From NCBI RefSeq assembly GCF_023973825.1, contig NC_090122.1, positions 1,876,630 through 1,940,629 of the forward strand: DNA of 64,000 nt. Direction: 5' to 3'. Shown here in pieces: positions 34,871-46,577 of this stretch. The stretch is from Plasmodium brasilianum. Lineage: Eukaryota > Apicomplexa > Aconoidasida > Haemosporida > Plasmodiidae. Each line of letters starts with the position of its first letter. Position 1 is the first letter of the stretch. The translations under genes were made by a program, and so were the position numbers. Below the pieces are notes generated by a model. That model was not told the origin of the DNA and did no database searches. It was given only the letters and a program-made list of their open reading frames with translations.

Positions 34871-35223
34871 TTAGTGCGTATAAGTATTGTAAATAGTAGT
34901 ACAATATGTCATATTCAAATGTATTTATTTTTTCTTCATCACGTGGACAACTCTATATATACATATTATATATTATGCTTACATATGTACAGATTTATGT
35001 ACGTATTTATATACCTAGTAGGGGAATTTCATTTAGCTGTATGGATGTACAAAAATTTCTTCTTAATTTCAGAGATATACATATAAAAAAACATGTTTAT
35101 AAACATGTCTTCAATTCTTGAAGAAGGAATAACTATATTACTTTATAGCAGATTTTGAAGAGAAAAAATAAAAGGAATTTAATTTTTTTTTTGTTATTGT
35201 TTTTATTCACTTAAGGGGGGGAA

Positions 35224-35264
<41 letters not shown>

Positions 35265-35372
35265 GTTTAGTACATGTTATATATGCATATCCAAACATTT
35301 TTATATGTACCTTTTTGACCATATTTGTGCACATGCGCAGCGTTTTTCCTGTTCGATGAGAACATACGGCTT
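31829..35372. other. 3.5-kb intergenic region with minisatellite and AT runs
   Basis: Upstream of the giant DnaJ gene and downstream of the IST1-like gene. It begins with a 20-bp minisatellite (separate entry), then many AT dinucleotide runs (33260-33300, 33690-33745, 34245-34330, 34840-34866, 35230-35262) and A/T homopolymers. No coding frame of believable composition was found on either strand. Confidence 0.55.
32111..32396. repeat. 20-bp minisatellite upstream of the DnaJ gene
   Basis: About 14 copies of ggtatatttttctgtatttt. The main variable base is the first of tctg/gctg, giving a mixed T/G pattern across copies. It starts about 280 bases 5' of the DnaJ start codon, so it may lie in its promoter or 5' UTR. 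Confidence 0.95.
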
Positions 35373-35970
35373 TTAGTTTTTCAAAAGAGATTTGTTTAGC
35401 TTTAATATCACCTGCTTTTCAATTTTTTTGAAAATTTCTTTTTTGTTCATATCATGAACAGTCTCAGCATACTGTGCATATGTATTGACGGTTTCGAGTA
35501 TATCATTTAGCTTAAAATTGTAAGGAGCATTAGAATTTTTTGAATTATTGCAAAATTTACAAAGGCATAGGTCTTTCTCATTATTTATGGGTATTTTCAT
35601 TTCATACAAAAAAGAATTTTCGACGTCTTTTATTTCATTATAACAAAAAGAAAATTTATTGATGAGACTGCAAATGTTTTTATCGAGTAAAAGGAAATCT
35701 GTTTCAATAACTTGGATAAATTTCTTACCAAAATGTTTTATAAAATTTGTTCTGATATTTTCTGTATTACTAATATTTAATTTATTTGAACAATATAAAA
35801 TATTCCGTATGCACTTTTTTACTTCATCCTTATGATCTTTTCTTAACTCCAAAAATAAAGGTGAATTTGACTCATTACATAAATTAATTAATTTTCTGCA
35901 CACCTGGCAAATCCTCTCGTTTCGTAGCATCAGGCATATGTTCGCATGAGCCTTTTCCTTATCTCCCTTC
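35373..35970 (-). CDS. IST1-like (ESCRT-III associated) protein, main exon
   Basis: A 198-codon exon beginning KGDKEKAHANICLMLRNERI after an AG acceptor at 35971-35972 and ending KLNKSLLKN. It aligns by eye with the IST1 core: the KGDKEKAHANI helix fits 'AGKDERARIRVEHIIRED', LINLCNESNSPLFLEL fits 'LELYCDLLLAR', and VKKCIRNILYCSNKL followed by IRTNFIKHFGKKF fits 'SVSTLIWAAPRL' and 'CAKYSKEYGK'. IST1 binds CHMP1 and Vps4 and regulates ESCRT-III disassembly in membrane scission. The N-terminal exon(s) with the 'LKLAIxRIK' helix should lie at higher coordinates. I could not place them with confidence, and the upstream frame to 36056 is intron-like. A CxxC pair (CLCKFC) sits in the C-terminal part. 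Confidence 0.6.
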
Positions 35971-36064
35971 CTTAAAAGATGCCAAGCGAAACAAAAAAAA
36001 ATTAGAAAAAAGAGTAAACAGGGATGAACAAACAGAGATGAACAAACAGGGATCAACGAACCGA

Positions 36065-37056
36065 ATGGGAAGAATCAGCAAAATGGAAAAAATTTTGCAA
36101 AATAAAAACTATCTAGGTGAATATAATTTAAAATTAAAATGGGCAGATCGAGCAGTTAAACGAAATAAAGGTACAGATATGTGTATACGCGTTATATATG
36201 TTTACGTAAAGCAAAATGTTGTTGCGTGCTTGGACATGGATGTTTTTAAGCCTTACAGTAGGAAAAAGTAAATGTGTTTTTTTTGCATCATAATTTCGTT
36301 TCTCTTTTTTATTTCCAGCAAATTGACTATAAAATGGAAAGGACGTTCAAACGTTTGCTTATGTGTATACGCTCGCACGTATTACATATCTGCTCAGAAT
36401 GCATACATATATATGTATGTACTATACCCATAAGCATGTATGTGCATATGAGTGAATGTTCTCCTCTCCGGAAGCCCGTAAAATTTCAGACTTTTAAAAA
36501 ATCGTGTAAATTTTTATTTCTTTACCCCTTGTTTTAAACAGGTTTATGAAAACACAAAATGGTTTCAAATCTTCCTTATGCAACATCATTTTCGTAGTCC
36601 TGCAATTTACTAATTTTACACCAATGAATTTTACGCTTACAAAATTTGCTACTTATTATTTACAAAATTTACATGTACACGTTAATCTCGTTACTTATAT
36701 TTATCAACAAAATAAATTTAATTCAATATATGAAAGGGTTACATATAGGGATTTCTTATTTTTTTTTTTTATTGAACATCGTGTCATATAATTCTTATAG
36801 CACATATTACTTTATACATTTGGAGCAAAAGGAAAATTAAAAAAATAAAAATAAAAATAAAAAGAAGATATATCAAAATAAATATGACAAATATTAGTAA
36901 AATAACGAAATGAAAAAAAAAAAAGGGGTACGTGTTAATTTCATTTAACCACCACCTCTTTTGGAGGCGTCCTCGAAACAGCTATATTGAGCTGCATTAC
37001 TTTAAAAGAGAAATATGCGCTTGAGGAAGTGCATTTCACGAGAGAGAATATGTAAA
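36065..37056 (+). CDS. Small unrecognised protein, putative multi-exon
   Basis: Exons 36065-36180 (MGRISKMEKILQNKNYLGEY, then NLKLKWADRAVKRNK), 36319-36352 (KLTIKWKGRS) and one from 36542 (VYENTKWFQIFLMQHHF) join in phase. The last can end at TAA after RSPAIY. Alternatively it can be spliced at GTAGTC (phase 1) to a stretch ending 37056 (VLETAILSCITLKEKYALEE, then VHFTRENM). Composition is basic and aromatic, typical of a small organellar or ribosomal protein, but I recognise no family. It opposes the IST1-like gene head to head, and the missing first exon of that gene must lie in or beyond this interval, so one of the two models may be wrong. Confidence 0.33.
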
Positions 37057-37586
37057 ATAGGTATATAAAATTTGCCAATTTGGAACAGTAAAAAGACGAA
37101 GAAGTAAAATGAAAAATCGTTGAGGTGTTAGAGTTTTATTGTTCTCTTAATCGTAGAAGGGAAGTGCTATGTTTTGTTTTATTTTATTCTATTTCATTTT
37201 TTTTATTTTATTTTATTTCATTTTTTTTTTTTTTCGACCGTTTTAATATTCTTTTTGCATATATATCTACATTTACTTCCATACCTAGTTGTAAATAATA
37301 GGTAAGCACGAAATATGTATGGTACTATCAGGTTGAGAGTTGTATAGCATAAACACAAATGCAAATTGCTCCCCCATTTTTTAGAATAAAAGAATTGAAA
37401 AAAATTGCTTTATAAAATGGAGGGTATATATAGCACAAGAATTGCGATGCATTTGCATGTGTAATATTGATGGTGAGGAAATGGAAGATGGAGTAAGAGG
37501 ATAAATAATAGAACCTTTTTCCCCCAACTTTTATAATTTTATAATTTTTTTTTTCTATTGTCTATATACACTGATATTACACTGTA

Positions 37587-37670
37587 AAGAAGTAGGCGCG
37601 GTTTGTAAGATGCCTTAGGCTGATACAACATCTGTAGTAGCCCAAGGAGTTAGAGGCATGTTTGGTACAT
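37587..37670 (+). ncRNA. Possible structured RNA (H/ACA-like hairpin)
   Basis: An island of about 80 bases with much higher G+C than its surroundings and no coding frame. It can fold: ATGCC (37610-37614) pairs with GGCAT (37655-37659), and TTAGGCT (37615-37621) pairs with AGCCCAA (37639-37645) with one mismatch, leaving a 17-base loop and a 9-base 3' internal bulge. An ACA triplet follows at 37667-37669 and AAAGAA (an ANANNA-type box) precedes it, as in an H/ACA snoRNA 3' hairpin. No 5' hairpin is visible, so this is tentative and the strand is a guess. Confidence 0.25.
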
Positions 37671-38549
37671 ATAGATGTATATATACGCTTACACATATAT
37701 GTATATATGTACTGCTATCTCCTTTTATGCTAGCACAAAACCACATAAACGAGTTAATTTCTTAACAACATCAAGTGTAATATTTCTTTTTTTTCTTTTA
37801 CGCCCCCATAAAGGAATGTATTATGTACCATGATTATACCTTTTTTTTTTTTTTTGGGAAAATATTTTCTCTTTTTTTATTTTTGTAAATCAAGTTCAAA
37901 CTGTTTTTTTTGAAAAATATGTATTCTTTTTTTTATTTAATTTTTTTTTTTAAATACTCAAAAATTAACGAAAATTCCTAATTCCTATTTGGTTCCTTTT
38001 TTTCCTTACCCTCCCCCCTACTTTTTTTCATTTTAAAATGAAGTATATGTACTTGTTAAGTTTTTTTTTTTTCTTTTTTATGCTAAATAAAACAAAAAAA
38101 AAAAGAAAAATCAAAATAATATTAATGAAAAAAAACACATTTATTTTTTTCTTCATTTTATTTTATTATTTTTTTTTTTTTTGGTTTTTTTTATTTTTAT
38201 ACAATTTTATAATTTAAGTCAATATTTATGTTACCATATATGTATTATATTATGTTCATATTTTTATTGGTTTAAAATTTGCATTTACATAAATATTCAG
38301 CAAAAATAAAGGATAATATAGAATAATCTGTTTCCAAAGAAAATATAAAAAGAGGGGAAATATGATACATAAATATGAAGTATATTGTTACGTATACATT
38401 CCTATTTGTAAGAATAATGACAGTTTTAAGACGTTTATAAATGCGTGCTTGTATGTGTACAATTTTTCACAAATCGAGATAGAAGCCTGAATTGGCGTAC
38501 ATATATATACATATATATACATATATATACATATATATATATATATATA

Positions 38550-38735
38550 TGAATGTATATACATATATCCATATGTAAATATATCCATTTGTAAATATAT
38601 CCATATGTAAATATATCCATATGCAAATATATCCATATGCAAATATATCCATTTATAAATATATCCATTTATAAATATATCCATATGTAAATATATCCAT
38701 ATGAAAATATATCCATTTGTAAATATATCCATATA
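38550..38735. repeat. 16-bp minisatellite 5' of the C2 gene
   Basis: About 11 copies of atatccatatgtaaat with small changes (ttt for atg, gcaaat for gtaaat). It ends about 110 bases before the ATG of the next gene, so it probably lies in its 5' UTR or core promoter. Confidence 0.9.
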
Positions 38736-38841
38736 TGAAATTATACATATATGCATATATACACATAATAGACTAAATTTTGAATTCCTGTGTGATTTTA
38801 TCGCAACAGCTTCTACAAAAGTTATATACTTATTTGTAAAA

Positions 38842-41800
38842 ATGTCAACATGGATAAACAAAAAGTTAATATCATTTTCAGAGAAAGTAATTGAAAATGT
38901 GATAGACTCCTTTGCCAACAAGAATGCACCAATTGAGAATATTCAGAATATACAGGGGGTAAGCGCAAGTTTGTATACGTGCGTACGTATCTATTTATGT
39001 AGACATATGTACGTATGTGATTATATGTATATATACTCCTGTATGTACGTATATATCTACATGTATGTGTATGTATATATTTGTGTATATACCTATAAGT
39101 ACATATGAACACTTGTATATGTTTATAAGAGCAAAAATGTATCAGCAGTGTGTTCTTCATTTCACATCGTTTCATGAAAATTGGCCACACAGAACACCGC
39201 GCAAGCGTCACCACGTGAATGCGTTTATATGAATGGCATTTATCTTTTTTTACCATGTGTTGTTATCGCTCATTTGGAGCAGCTCTAAATATGAATTTTT
39301 TCTTGTTATTTAATTATTTTTTGTTTTACATTTTTCGTTATTATTTGTTTTACCCCATTTCATCCTTTTTTGTTTTACATTTTTCGTTATTATTTGTTTT
39401 ACATTTTTCGTTATTATTTGTTTTACATTTTTCGTTATTATTTGTTTTACATTTTTCGTTATTATTTGTTTTATATTTTTCGTTATTATTTGTTTTACCC
39501 CATTTCATCCTTTTTTGTTTTACCCCATTTCATCATTTTTTGTTTTACCCCATTTCATCCTTTTTTGTTTTACCCCATTTCATCATTTTTTGTTTTACCC
39601 CATTTCATCCTTTTTTGTTTTACCCCATTTCATCATTTTTTGTTTTACCCCATTTCATTATATATATATTTATTTTTTTTGTTTCCCCTATCCTTCACCC
39701 AGACGCAATTAGGAAAAATAATAAGCAAAGTAATCTCATCAAAATATTTTTTCAAAAATGACGATATATGTTACAATGCAAAGGACTTAGACTTCAACTG
39801 GAATTTGAAAAAGAGGACAAAAAGGAGAAAACAAATTCGGAGCAGAGTTATAACAAAATCAATTGAGGATGAACTATTTGATGAGAATCAAAATAGAAGG
39901 AGAGGAGGAGATCAAAGAAAGAGGAGTGTGCAAAATGGGAGAAAAGGGCAAAAAAAATCCATAAGAAAAAGAATACCACGACAAAGTAGTGACAGCCAGA
40001 GTAAGGCGCGTGATCTGAGTATAGATAAACACGGAGAAGATGTTTATAATTATGTGTATAAAGATGAAAAAGATACGAATCAGCTAAAAATTGACGAATC
40101 ATACATTACTTCTGCACTCTCATTGAATGCTAGGAATGTAGCAAGCGAAACTGATGAAAATAAAAAAGGATCAATGATAAAAAAAGATGTATTATTTAAT
40201 TCTAGTGTGTGTAGTGTTTTGAGTGAAGTAAAAAATAAAGCATCATCTTTTAATTCAAACGAAGCCGCTGGATATGTCTCAGTGTCTTTCTGTACATCGA
40301 ATTATTCTTCAGATACGTCAACAAGTGTATCTGCTAATTCGTTCAAAGAATCGTCATCAATCGATACGAATGAAAAGTCATCATCGAACGTTCTGTCATC
40401 CTCCTGCTGTTCGTTTAAGACGGAAAAGGCTTCTCCACAAATGGGTCGCAATGAGAAGGAGGCTGTAAATGGGGGCGGTTTGGGTAGTGAGTTGGGTAGC
40501 GGCTTGTGTAGTGGTTTGCATAATGATCTGCAGAACAACTCGTTCAACTCCAACATTCTATCAACGGATAAGGATGCATGTGTGATGCAGAAGGAGAGCA
40601 GCTTGTGTAAAATAAATGTTTTTGTGAAAGAAGCGAAACTGCTCTTTTTTAACAAAAACGTGAGTATAAGTGATATATCAATATATGTAACAACGATAAT
40701 AGAGGATAAGAAGTATGTGGGTAAGTTAAGAAAATTGAGCTCCAAAACTTTGCCTATGAACAACTTGACATTTAATGAATGCGTAAATCATAACCTGAAG
40801 GACATATTTTCAGATATCGTTATAAATATAAAATATAAAAATCGAAAAAAAGAAAAAGAAGACATGATTTTAGGAAGAGCAATTATACCACTATTTTTAC
40901 TTTTGAATACGTATAAATGTAAAATGAAAAGAATAAAAAATAAGATAAAATATTGTACGAAATGTTTTTTATGGTTACATATATTTCCATCAAATAATAA
41001 ATTATTTAATTATAAATTTTTTAAGCCTGTAGAAGGTTTCGAGGAATATGGAATGTTAAATCCATTGTATACATTAGGTTTCTTAAGTGTACAAGTAAAA
41101 ATTATTTTTAAGAGAAATCCTTTACTTTTAACCTTTTTTAGTAATATTAGGAAGCCCTTATTTTATTATAAAATGCCTATACAATTTGAACCTTTATATT
41201 GTCAGTATTATACTGAAAACTTTTTTGTCTATGTTACTCAGTTACCTATATGGTTGTACAAATTTTTTTACATATTTAATTCGAAGAGAATAGAAATTGT
41301 TCCTTTGAATTATTATGATTATGTTTTCATTTTTTTTTTTTGGTTATTTTTTTTTCGTTTGATTGTTATATGTCCCTTTTTTCATATCTTTGTTCATCTA
41401 TTTTTCTGTATCATTTTTATATCCCTTTCGTATAAATATGGTATGATTAGATATAGCAGAAATGTAACATATAACTTTAGGCCAGTTCAGATGAGGAGGA
41501 ATGAAATGACTTATAAACATACGAAATGTAAGGCAAACACATCGTTATATACCCCTTCTAATGATACAAAAAATGTTCATTTTTTTGATAAGAACAGAAG
41601 GATATCTCTTACTGCTAATGATATAGACTCAAATTATTGCAAAAGTCCATGTATTATGAGTGATGATGATAATACTGATAAAGCTTTATCTCCTGGGGAT
41701 GGGGTACACGTAACTAATAAAAAATTATCAGGCGAATGTACCTCAGCAAAACGGGGGGAGGAAGGTACACATTCCAAAACTATACTAAGTGTTTATGACA

Positions 41801-44800
41801 CATACAAATCTTTCATAGCAAAGGGGGACCTGAAAAATGTTTTCAAGGGAATTGTAATTGATAGTAAGGATAGAAGCAATGGGGTGAAAGACAAAAAAAA
41901 AAAGAATGAAGGAGGAGGGGAAGCAGCTTTTAGGGGAAAAAATGGATGTGATGCTAACAGCTTGAATAGTACAAACAGTCTTGTCAACGAACTGAACACT
42001 AACAGTAGCTTAAACAGTAACTTAGGCAGAACATTAAACAGTACATTAAACAGTACATTAAACAGCATGAATAAAACGAGTAACAGCAGCGGAAAGGTGG
42101 TGTTCTTTCGAATTGAAGAAAACTGCTTTGTGAAAAAGGACGACACTGTGAATGATGATAATGCGAATGATGATAATGCGAATGATGATAATGCGAATGA
42201 TGATAATGCAAATGATGATAATTCGAATGATGATAATGCGAATGATGGCAGTGTGAAGAAGACAGATGACATACTGAAGGAAGAGAAAAAAGATGCTGGG
42301 GTTGAAGCTAATATATCAGTGAGGAAAACGAATGAGGGGAAATTGGACATGCTAAATGTTTCTGAAGAAATAAACAACAAAATTAACAATATGACAAAAT
42401 TTGCAAAAAAATTACAGCACATGATGTTTGATAGTAAGGACAAAAACAAACTGGATTATTTTGACAAGGGAAAAAGTTTAAATAAATTCATGAGCATGTT
42501 CAATGGGAAAAATGAAAAGAGTGAAAAAATTCATTCGGATGGCACGGAAAATGAGCAAGGGGAAGAAGAAGAAGAGAGAGGGGAGGAGGAGGAGGAGGAG
42601 AAAGAGGAGGAAGAGAAAGAGACGGATGAGGATGCGTATGAAGATGAAGATGAATATATCCATGTGGGGGAGGAAAAGGAATATCTTTTAAGTGACAGAA
42701 GAGGCGGTAAAAGTAAAAGTCAAAAAAAAGATGATCCGGATGACTTACCAAGCAGTGCACAAAAGAAGGTGCAACGTTTGGGTCACAACAAGGGAAGAGA
42801 TAAATACAATAGAGAGATAGATAAGGAAAAGAAGTACATTCAACATGGATCCAAAATGAATAAGACAGTATACACAAACGATATAAGATTAAATTCGTCA
42901 TGTACCATATCAGATGAAAAGAGTGTAGATTACCACATGCGAATAAATAATGATGTTATTCCTAATTCACTTATAGTAAATAATAAGAAGATATCAATTA
43001 GTAGTAGTAAGATGGAAAGCACAAATATGACATATAAAAATTTTGTTACTCTTTCTTCAGATAATAATAATAGGGGAGGAGATAGTCATTACTGTTATTC
43101 TAATAATATATTAGAATCAAAATTTACAAAAAAGAATTTTATTTTAGATACATTTAAGAATAATATGTCGTTATCTAATGAAACAAAAAATACAAATGAT
43201 ATAAAAAAGAAATATTCATTTATGCCAATTGTAAAATCACCATTTCATAATTTTTATTTGTGTATGAGTACTATTGATAATAGAAGTATATCAATATTTT
43301 CAAATAATATAGATGTGCCTAATGTACATTTACTACTTAATAGATGTCTGAATATGATAACATTAACTCAGAATTTCACGGGCATATTTACTATAATATA
43401 TGAGAAGATAAATTATGCATTCAATTGGGATTTTAGTTTCTATACTATTGTAAATATATTAATTTTGTTTTTTTTATGTTATAGTATTTCTTTAATTTTG
43501 TACATCTTATCTTTTATTCCTTTTCTTTTTTATCGATTCCTTTTTTTCCTCTTTCTCTCACTGGTTATTATAAGAAGTTATGAGTTAACGGAAGCAGGAC
43601 ATAGAGCTAGTTTATATTACAAGAAAAAGAAAAAAAAATGTAACAGTAAAAAAGGCATGAAATGTTTAGGATTGCAGGTTTATAATAAAATTTTTATTAG
43701 GATTATAAAAAATATATTAAAGAATGAAGAGGAGAAATCTATCAAGTATCTCTTTTGGAAATTCATTTTCAAGATTTACAAATATGTTAGCAAGAATGCT
43801 AGCAAACATGCATACACAGTTCTTCTCTATATTTCTTTTGTTTTATTTTTTCTAAAAAATTGGTTTAGAAGACTTTTAATATTAAAGGATATTGAGCACA
43901 TGAAGATAGCTAGGCTACAGGCCTTTAAAAATTTGTATTTTTTTATACATAACCGACTGACCAGGAAGGAAGCGATGTATGCTGGTGCTAGCAGTAACAA
44001 CAATAATGCAGCTGGCGGTAATAGCAATAGTGCCGCTAGAAGCAACCCTGATGTAAGTAATAGCAACATTGCCACTAGCAGTAACGACAATAATGCTGCT
44101 ACGTGTGATAGTAGTAACAACACTATGAAAGTGAGCGAGCACAACAATGGCTGTAATAGTAGTAATAGAATAAACGAAATATTCTCTCTTAATAGAAAAA
44201 GTTCGGGAGAAAAGAAATGTACATCAACAGATGAGAAAAATAAAAAAAAATTTTTGAATCCACAAGTATATGATACTTTTAGAAGTGTTGAAGAGTGTAT
44301 TTATTCCTCTAGCGATAGGGAGGAAGCACCTAGTGTAATAAATGATAACAAGGTTGTAAATATGGATGAAGATGACGACGATGATGTCGATTCTGTAAGT
44401 CAGCTAACGGATAACGGTACAATGAATGTTAACGTTGATATATTCCTTCACTATTATTTCAAGAAAAGGAAGTACGACCTCTTCAATAACTTCATAAACA
44501 TTAACCGGAACCATATGTGTAAGTACACCGCGAGGAAAAGGGTGCATATATTAGAGTTGGAGCTATTATGAGAAGAGCTATTTCATCCAAATGATGGAAG
44601 TCAACTGACTACGGTCAAGTGACCACTGTCATGTGACTATACTGCCATGTGAATATACTGACATGTGAATATACTGACATGTGAATATACTGACATGTGA
44701 ATATACTGACATGTGAATATACTGACATGTGAATATACTGACATGTGAATATACTGACATGTGAATATACTGACATGTGAATATACTGACATGTGAATAT

Positions 44801-45178
44801 ACTGACATGTGAATATACTGACATGTGAATATACTGACATGTGAATATACTGACATGTGAATATACTGACATGTGAATATACTGACATGTGAATATACTG
44901 ACATGTGAATATACTATCAAGTGGTCGCACGCAGATAGCTGCCTGTATACCTGAGTCATCGTTTGCTTTCGTGCGTGTTACATCACTGTGTGCACATACG
45001 CACGTGCAATACATATTGATTTTTCTTTTTCTTATTTTTTTCAGATATGTACAAGGACATAAACTTGCTGAACCATAATGAAGAACAAAAATTGAACTCG
45101 ATAAATTACGAGGAATATTTTAATGGCTTAAACAATTACTCAAGCTCGTATGACAACAACAAAAAAAGAAGAAGTTAA
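38842..45178 (+). CDS. Large multi-pass membrane protein with C2-like segment, three exons
   Basis: Exons 38842-38958, 39703-44518 and 45045-45178 are in phase and give 1688 aa. The start MSTWINKKLISFSEKVIENV reads directly into TQLGKIISKVISSKYFFKND. An open frame continues upstream through intron one, but only because that intron is a stop-free repeat. Residues about 338-505 form a beta-rich stretch (KINVFVKEAKLLFF to LSVQVKIIFKRNPLLL) resembling a C2 domain, though aspartate calcium ligands are not obvious. Hydrophobic pairs follow at about 575-620, 1284-1335 and 1408-1425, the last two next to amphipathic basic segments. This resembles MCTP/reticulon-type ER membrane tethers; the analogy is inference. 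Between them lie disordered Asn, Asp (NDDNA repeats) and Glu tracts. No signal peptide is seen. Confidence 0.75.
39300..39660. repeat. Compound minisatellite in intron 1 of the C2 gene
   Basis: Two alternating families share the word tttgttttac. The first has 24-bp units (atttttcgttattatttgtt plus ttac), about six copies. The second has 26-bp units (ccccatttcatccttttttg plus ttttac), about seven copies, alternating catcc and catca. The array is entirely intronic. Confidence 0.9.
44642..44916. repeat. 16-bp minisatellite in the last intron of the C2 gene
   Basis: About 17 nearly perfect copies of atactgacatgtgaat. Near identity of copies suggests recent expansion. It is open in three minus-strand frames because the unit has no stop there, not because it is coding. 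Confidence 0.95.
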
Positions 45179-45442
45179 ATCTGTCCGCAGCCTTATGCAG
45201 GAAACACTACAACAGTGCAACTGTTCATCCATGCGACTATATGTGCTGGCTTATTTTGAGGGTTAATTTTAGCCTTTTCCGTTTATTTATTTTGTTTTCT
45301 TCACGTTACGATTCTTTCTTTCCATTCCGTTCTGTTCCGTTTTTTTTTTTTTTTTTTTTTTTAAATTTTCCCTTTCTATTTGTTAATATGATCTATGCTT
45401 TTTTTTTTTGTAATTTTTCTTAATTAAGTATTAGCAAACTAC

Positions 45443-45775
45443 TTATTCAAGAAATTGATAAAAACATTTTTCACGGTGTGGTAAAATGCTAAACTGCATA
45501 AACACACGAGAGCCATCCTGAATGAAAGGATGAAAGATAAATATATATCTTGAATGTATTTCAATCTTCTCGTCACACACATTTTTTTAAAAAATACAAA
45601 CAAAAATCGTTTTACCAAATTAATCAAACAATATATAAATATACAAAGTGTAAATTTCTTTTTTTTGTTGTCTTTTTTTTTCTTGCTTATTAATTAATTC
45701 ATAAGGAGAACCCTCTTAACAGTCATATGAGTACCGTTAAAACATAATTGTTTTTTATATGTATCGATTTAATAA

Positions 45776-45814
<39 letters not shown>

Positions 45815-46364
45815 GAAAAAAAACCTAACCAAAAATTAAGTTAAAATATTGCAAACTATGGCAAAATATAGAGTATGAAAAAAAAAAAAAAAAAAAAAAA
45901 CAAAGGAACGGGTAAAGCAAATTAAAAAATTTATTAAAAAAATATATTGACATAAAAATAGAGAAAAAATTGAGAAAAAATAGAGAGTGCCTATTAGGTT
46001 GTTTGTCCGTATGGTGTATACACGCGTGTATGTGCACGTGTGCGCTATCTCGTTTTTTTACCACATGAAGCAACTTGTTTTATAATTAAAAGTAGCATAG
46101 ACAGACTCATATATTACACGAATAATTCAATTGCCGCTTAGCAAAAAAAAAAAAAAAAATTATCTGTATGCGCCTGAATTTTGCCAGTATAGCTACTTTG
46201 CTCTTCTGTCTATCGTTATCGTATGTAATATCCATTAGTACGGATGCGACATAAACAATATGCTCATCACTCATAATAATACTGCAAATCATATACATAT
46301 CTGCGTATGGGCATTCTAAAAAAATATGACTGAAAAATGAAGCAGCGAAAAAATGCAACGTCAT
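45443..46364 (-). CDS. Small unrecognised protein, incomplete exon model
   Basis: Two pieces look coding. At 46364 downwards, MTLHFFAASFFSHIFLECPY continues through DMYMICSIIMSDEHIVYVAS and VLMDITYDNDRQKSKVAILA to about 46165, where a poly(T) tract begins. At 45517-45443, after an AG acceptor, DGSRVFMQFSILPHREKCFY and QFLE end at TAA. The mixed composition of both is unlike the flanks. I could not find a phase-consistent exon between them, so joining them is an inference, and they may be two genes. The gene lies tail to tail with the C2 gene and just downstream of coproporphyrinogen oxidase on the same strand. No family recognised. Confidence 0.35.
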
Positions 46365-46577
46365 CGTGACCTATTTTGTATGTTCTATATACACAAAACA
46401 ACTTCTGCTAATTTTTTCAATGGTAACTCTATATTTTTTATTTTTTTTTATTTTTTAAAAATAATTATAAAATTTAAGTGTGTTCTTAATTTAAGCTCAT
46501 CTTATTACTCCTACTGCTCTGGGCACTCCTGCCGCTACACTTGTTGTCTAACCGTCGATATCCACTTGATAACTTAC

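Larger units (their letters stand above)
37057..38841. other. Intergenic region upstream of the C2 membrane-protein gene
   Basis: Mostly T-rich DNA with poly(T) runs, a GC-elevated island at 37590-37670 (possible ncRNA, separate entry), a C-rich patch near 38008-38020 and a 16-bp minisatellite at about 38550-38735. No protein-coding exon is recognised. Confidence 0.55.

Noticed and set aside
41793..42449. Minus-strand 218-codon frame
   Set aside because: Antisense of the disordered part of the C2 gene, created by its Asp/Asn codons.
44615..45014. Three minus-strand frames of 91-125 codons (YSHVSIFTCQYIHM-type repeats)
   Set aside because: Product of the 16-bp array in the last intron of the C2 gene; no codon bias.
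46480..46577. Plus-strand signal-peptide-like KLILLLLLLWALLPLHLL
   Set aside because: Runs antisense into the conserved C-terminus of CPO and lacks a Met and splice context.
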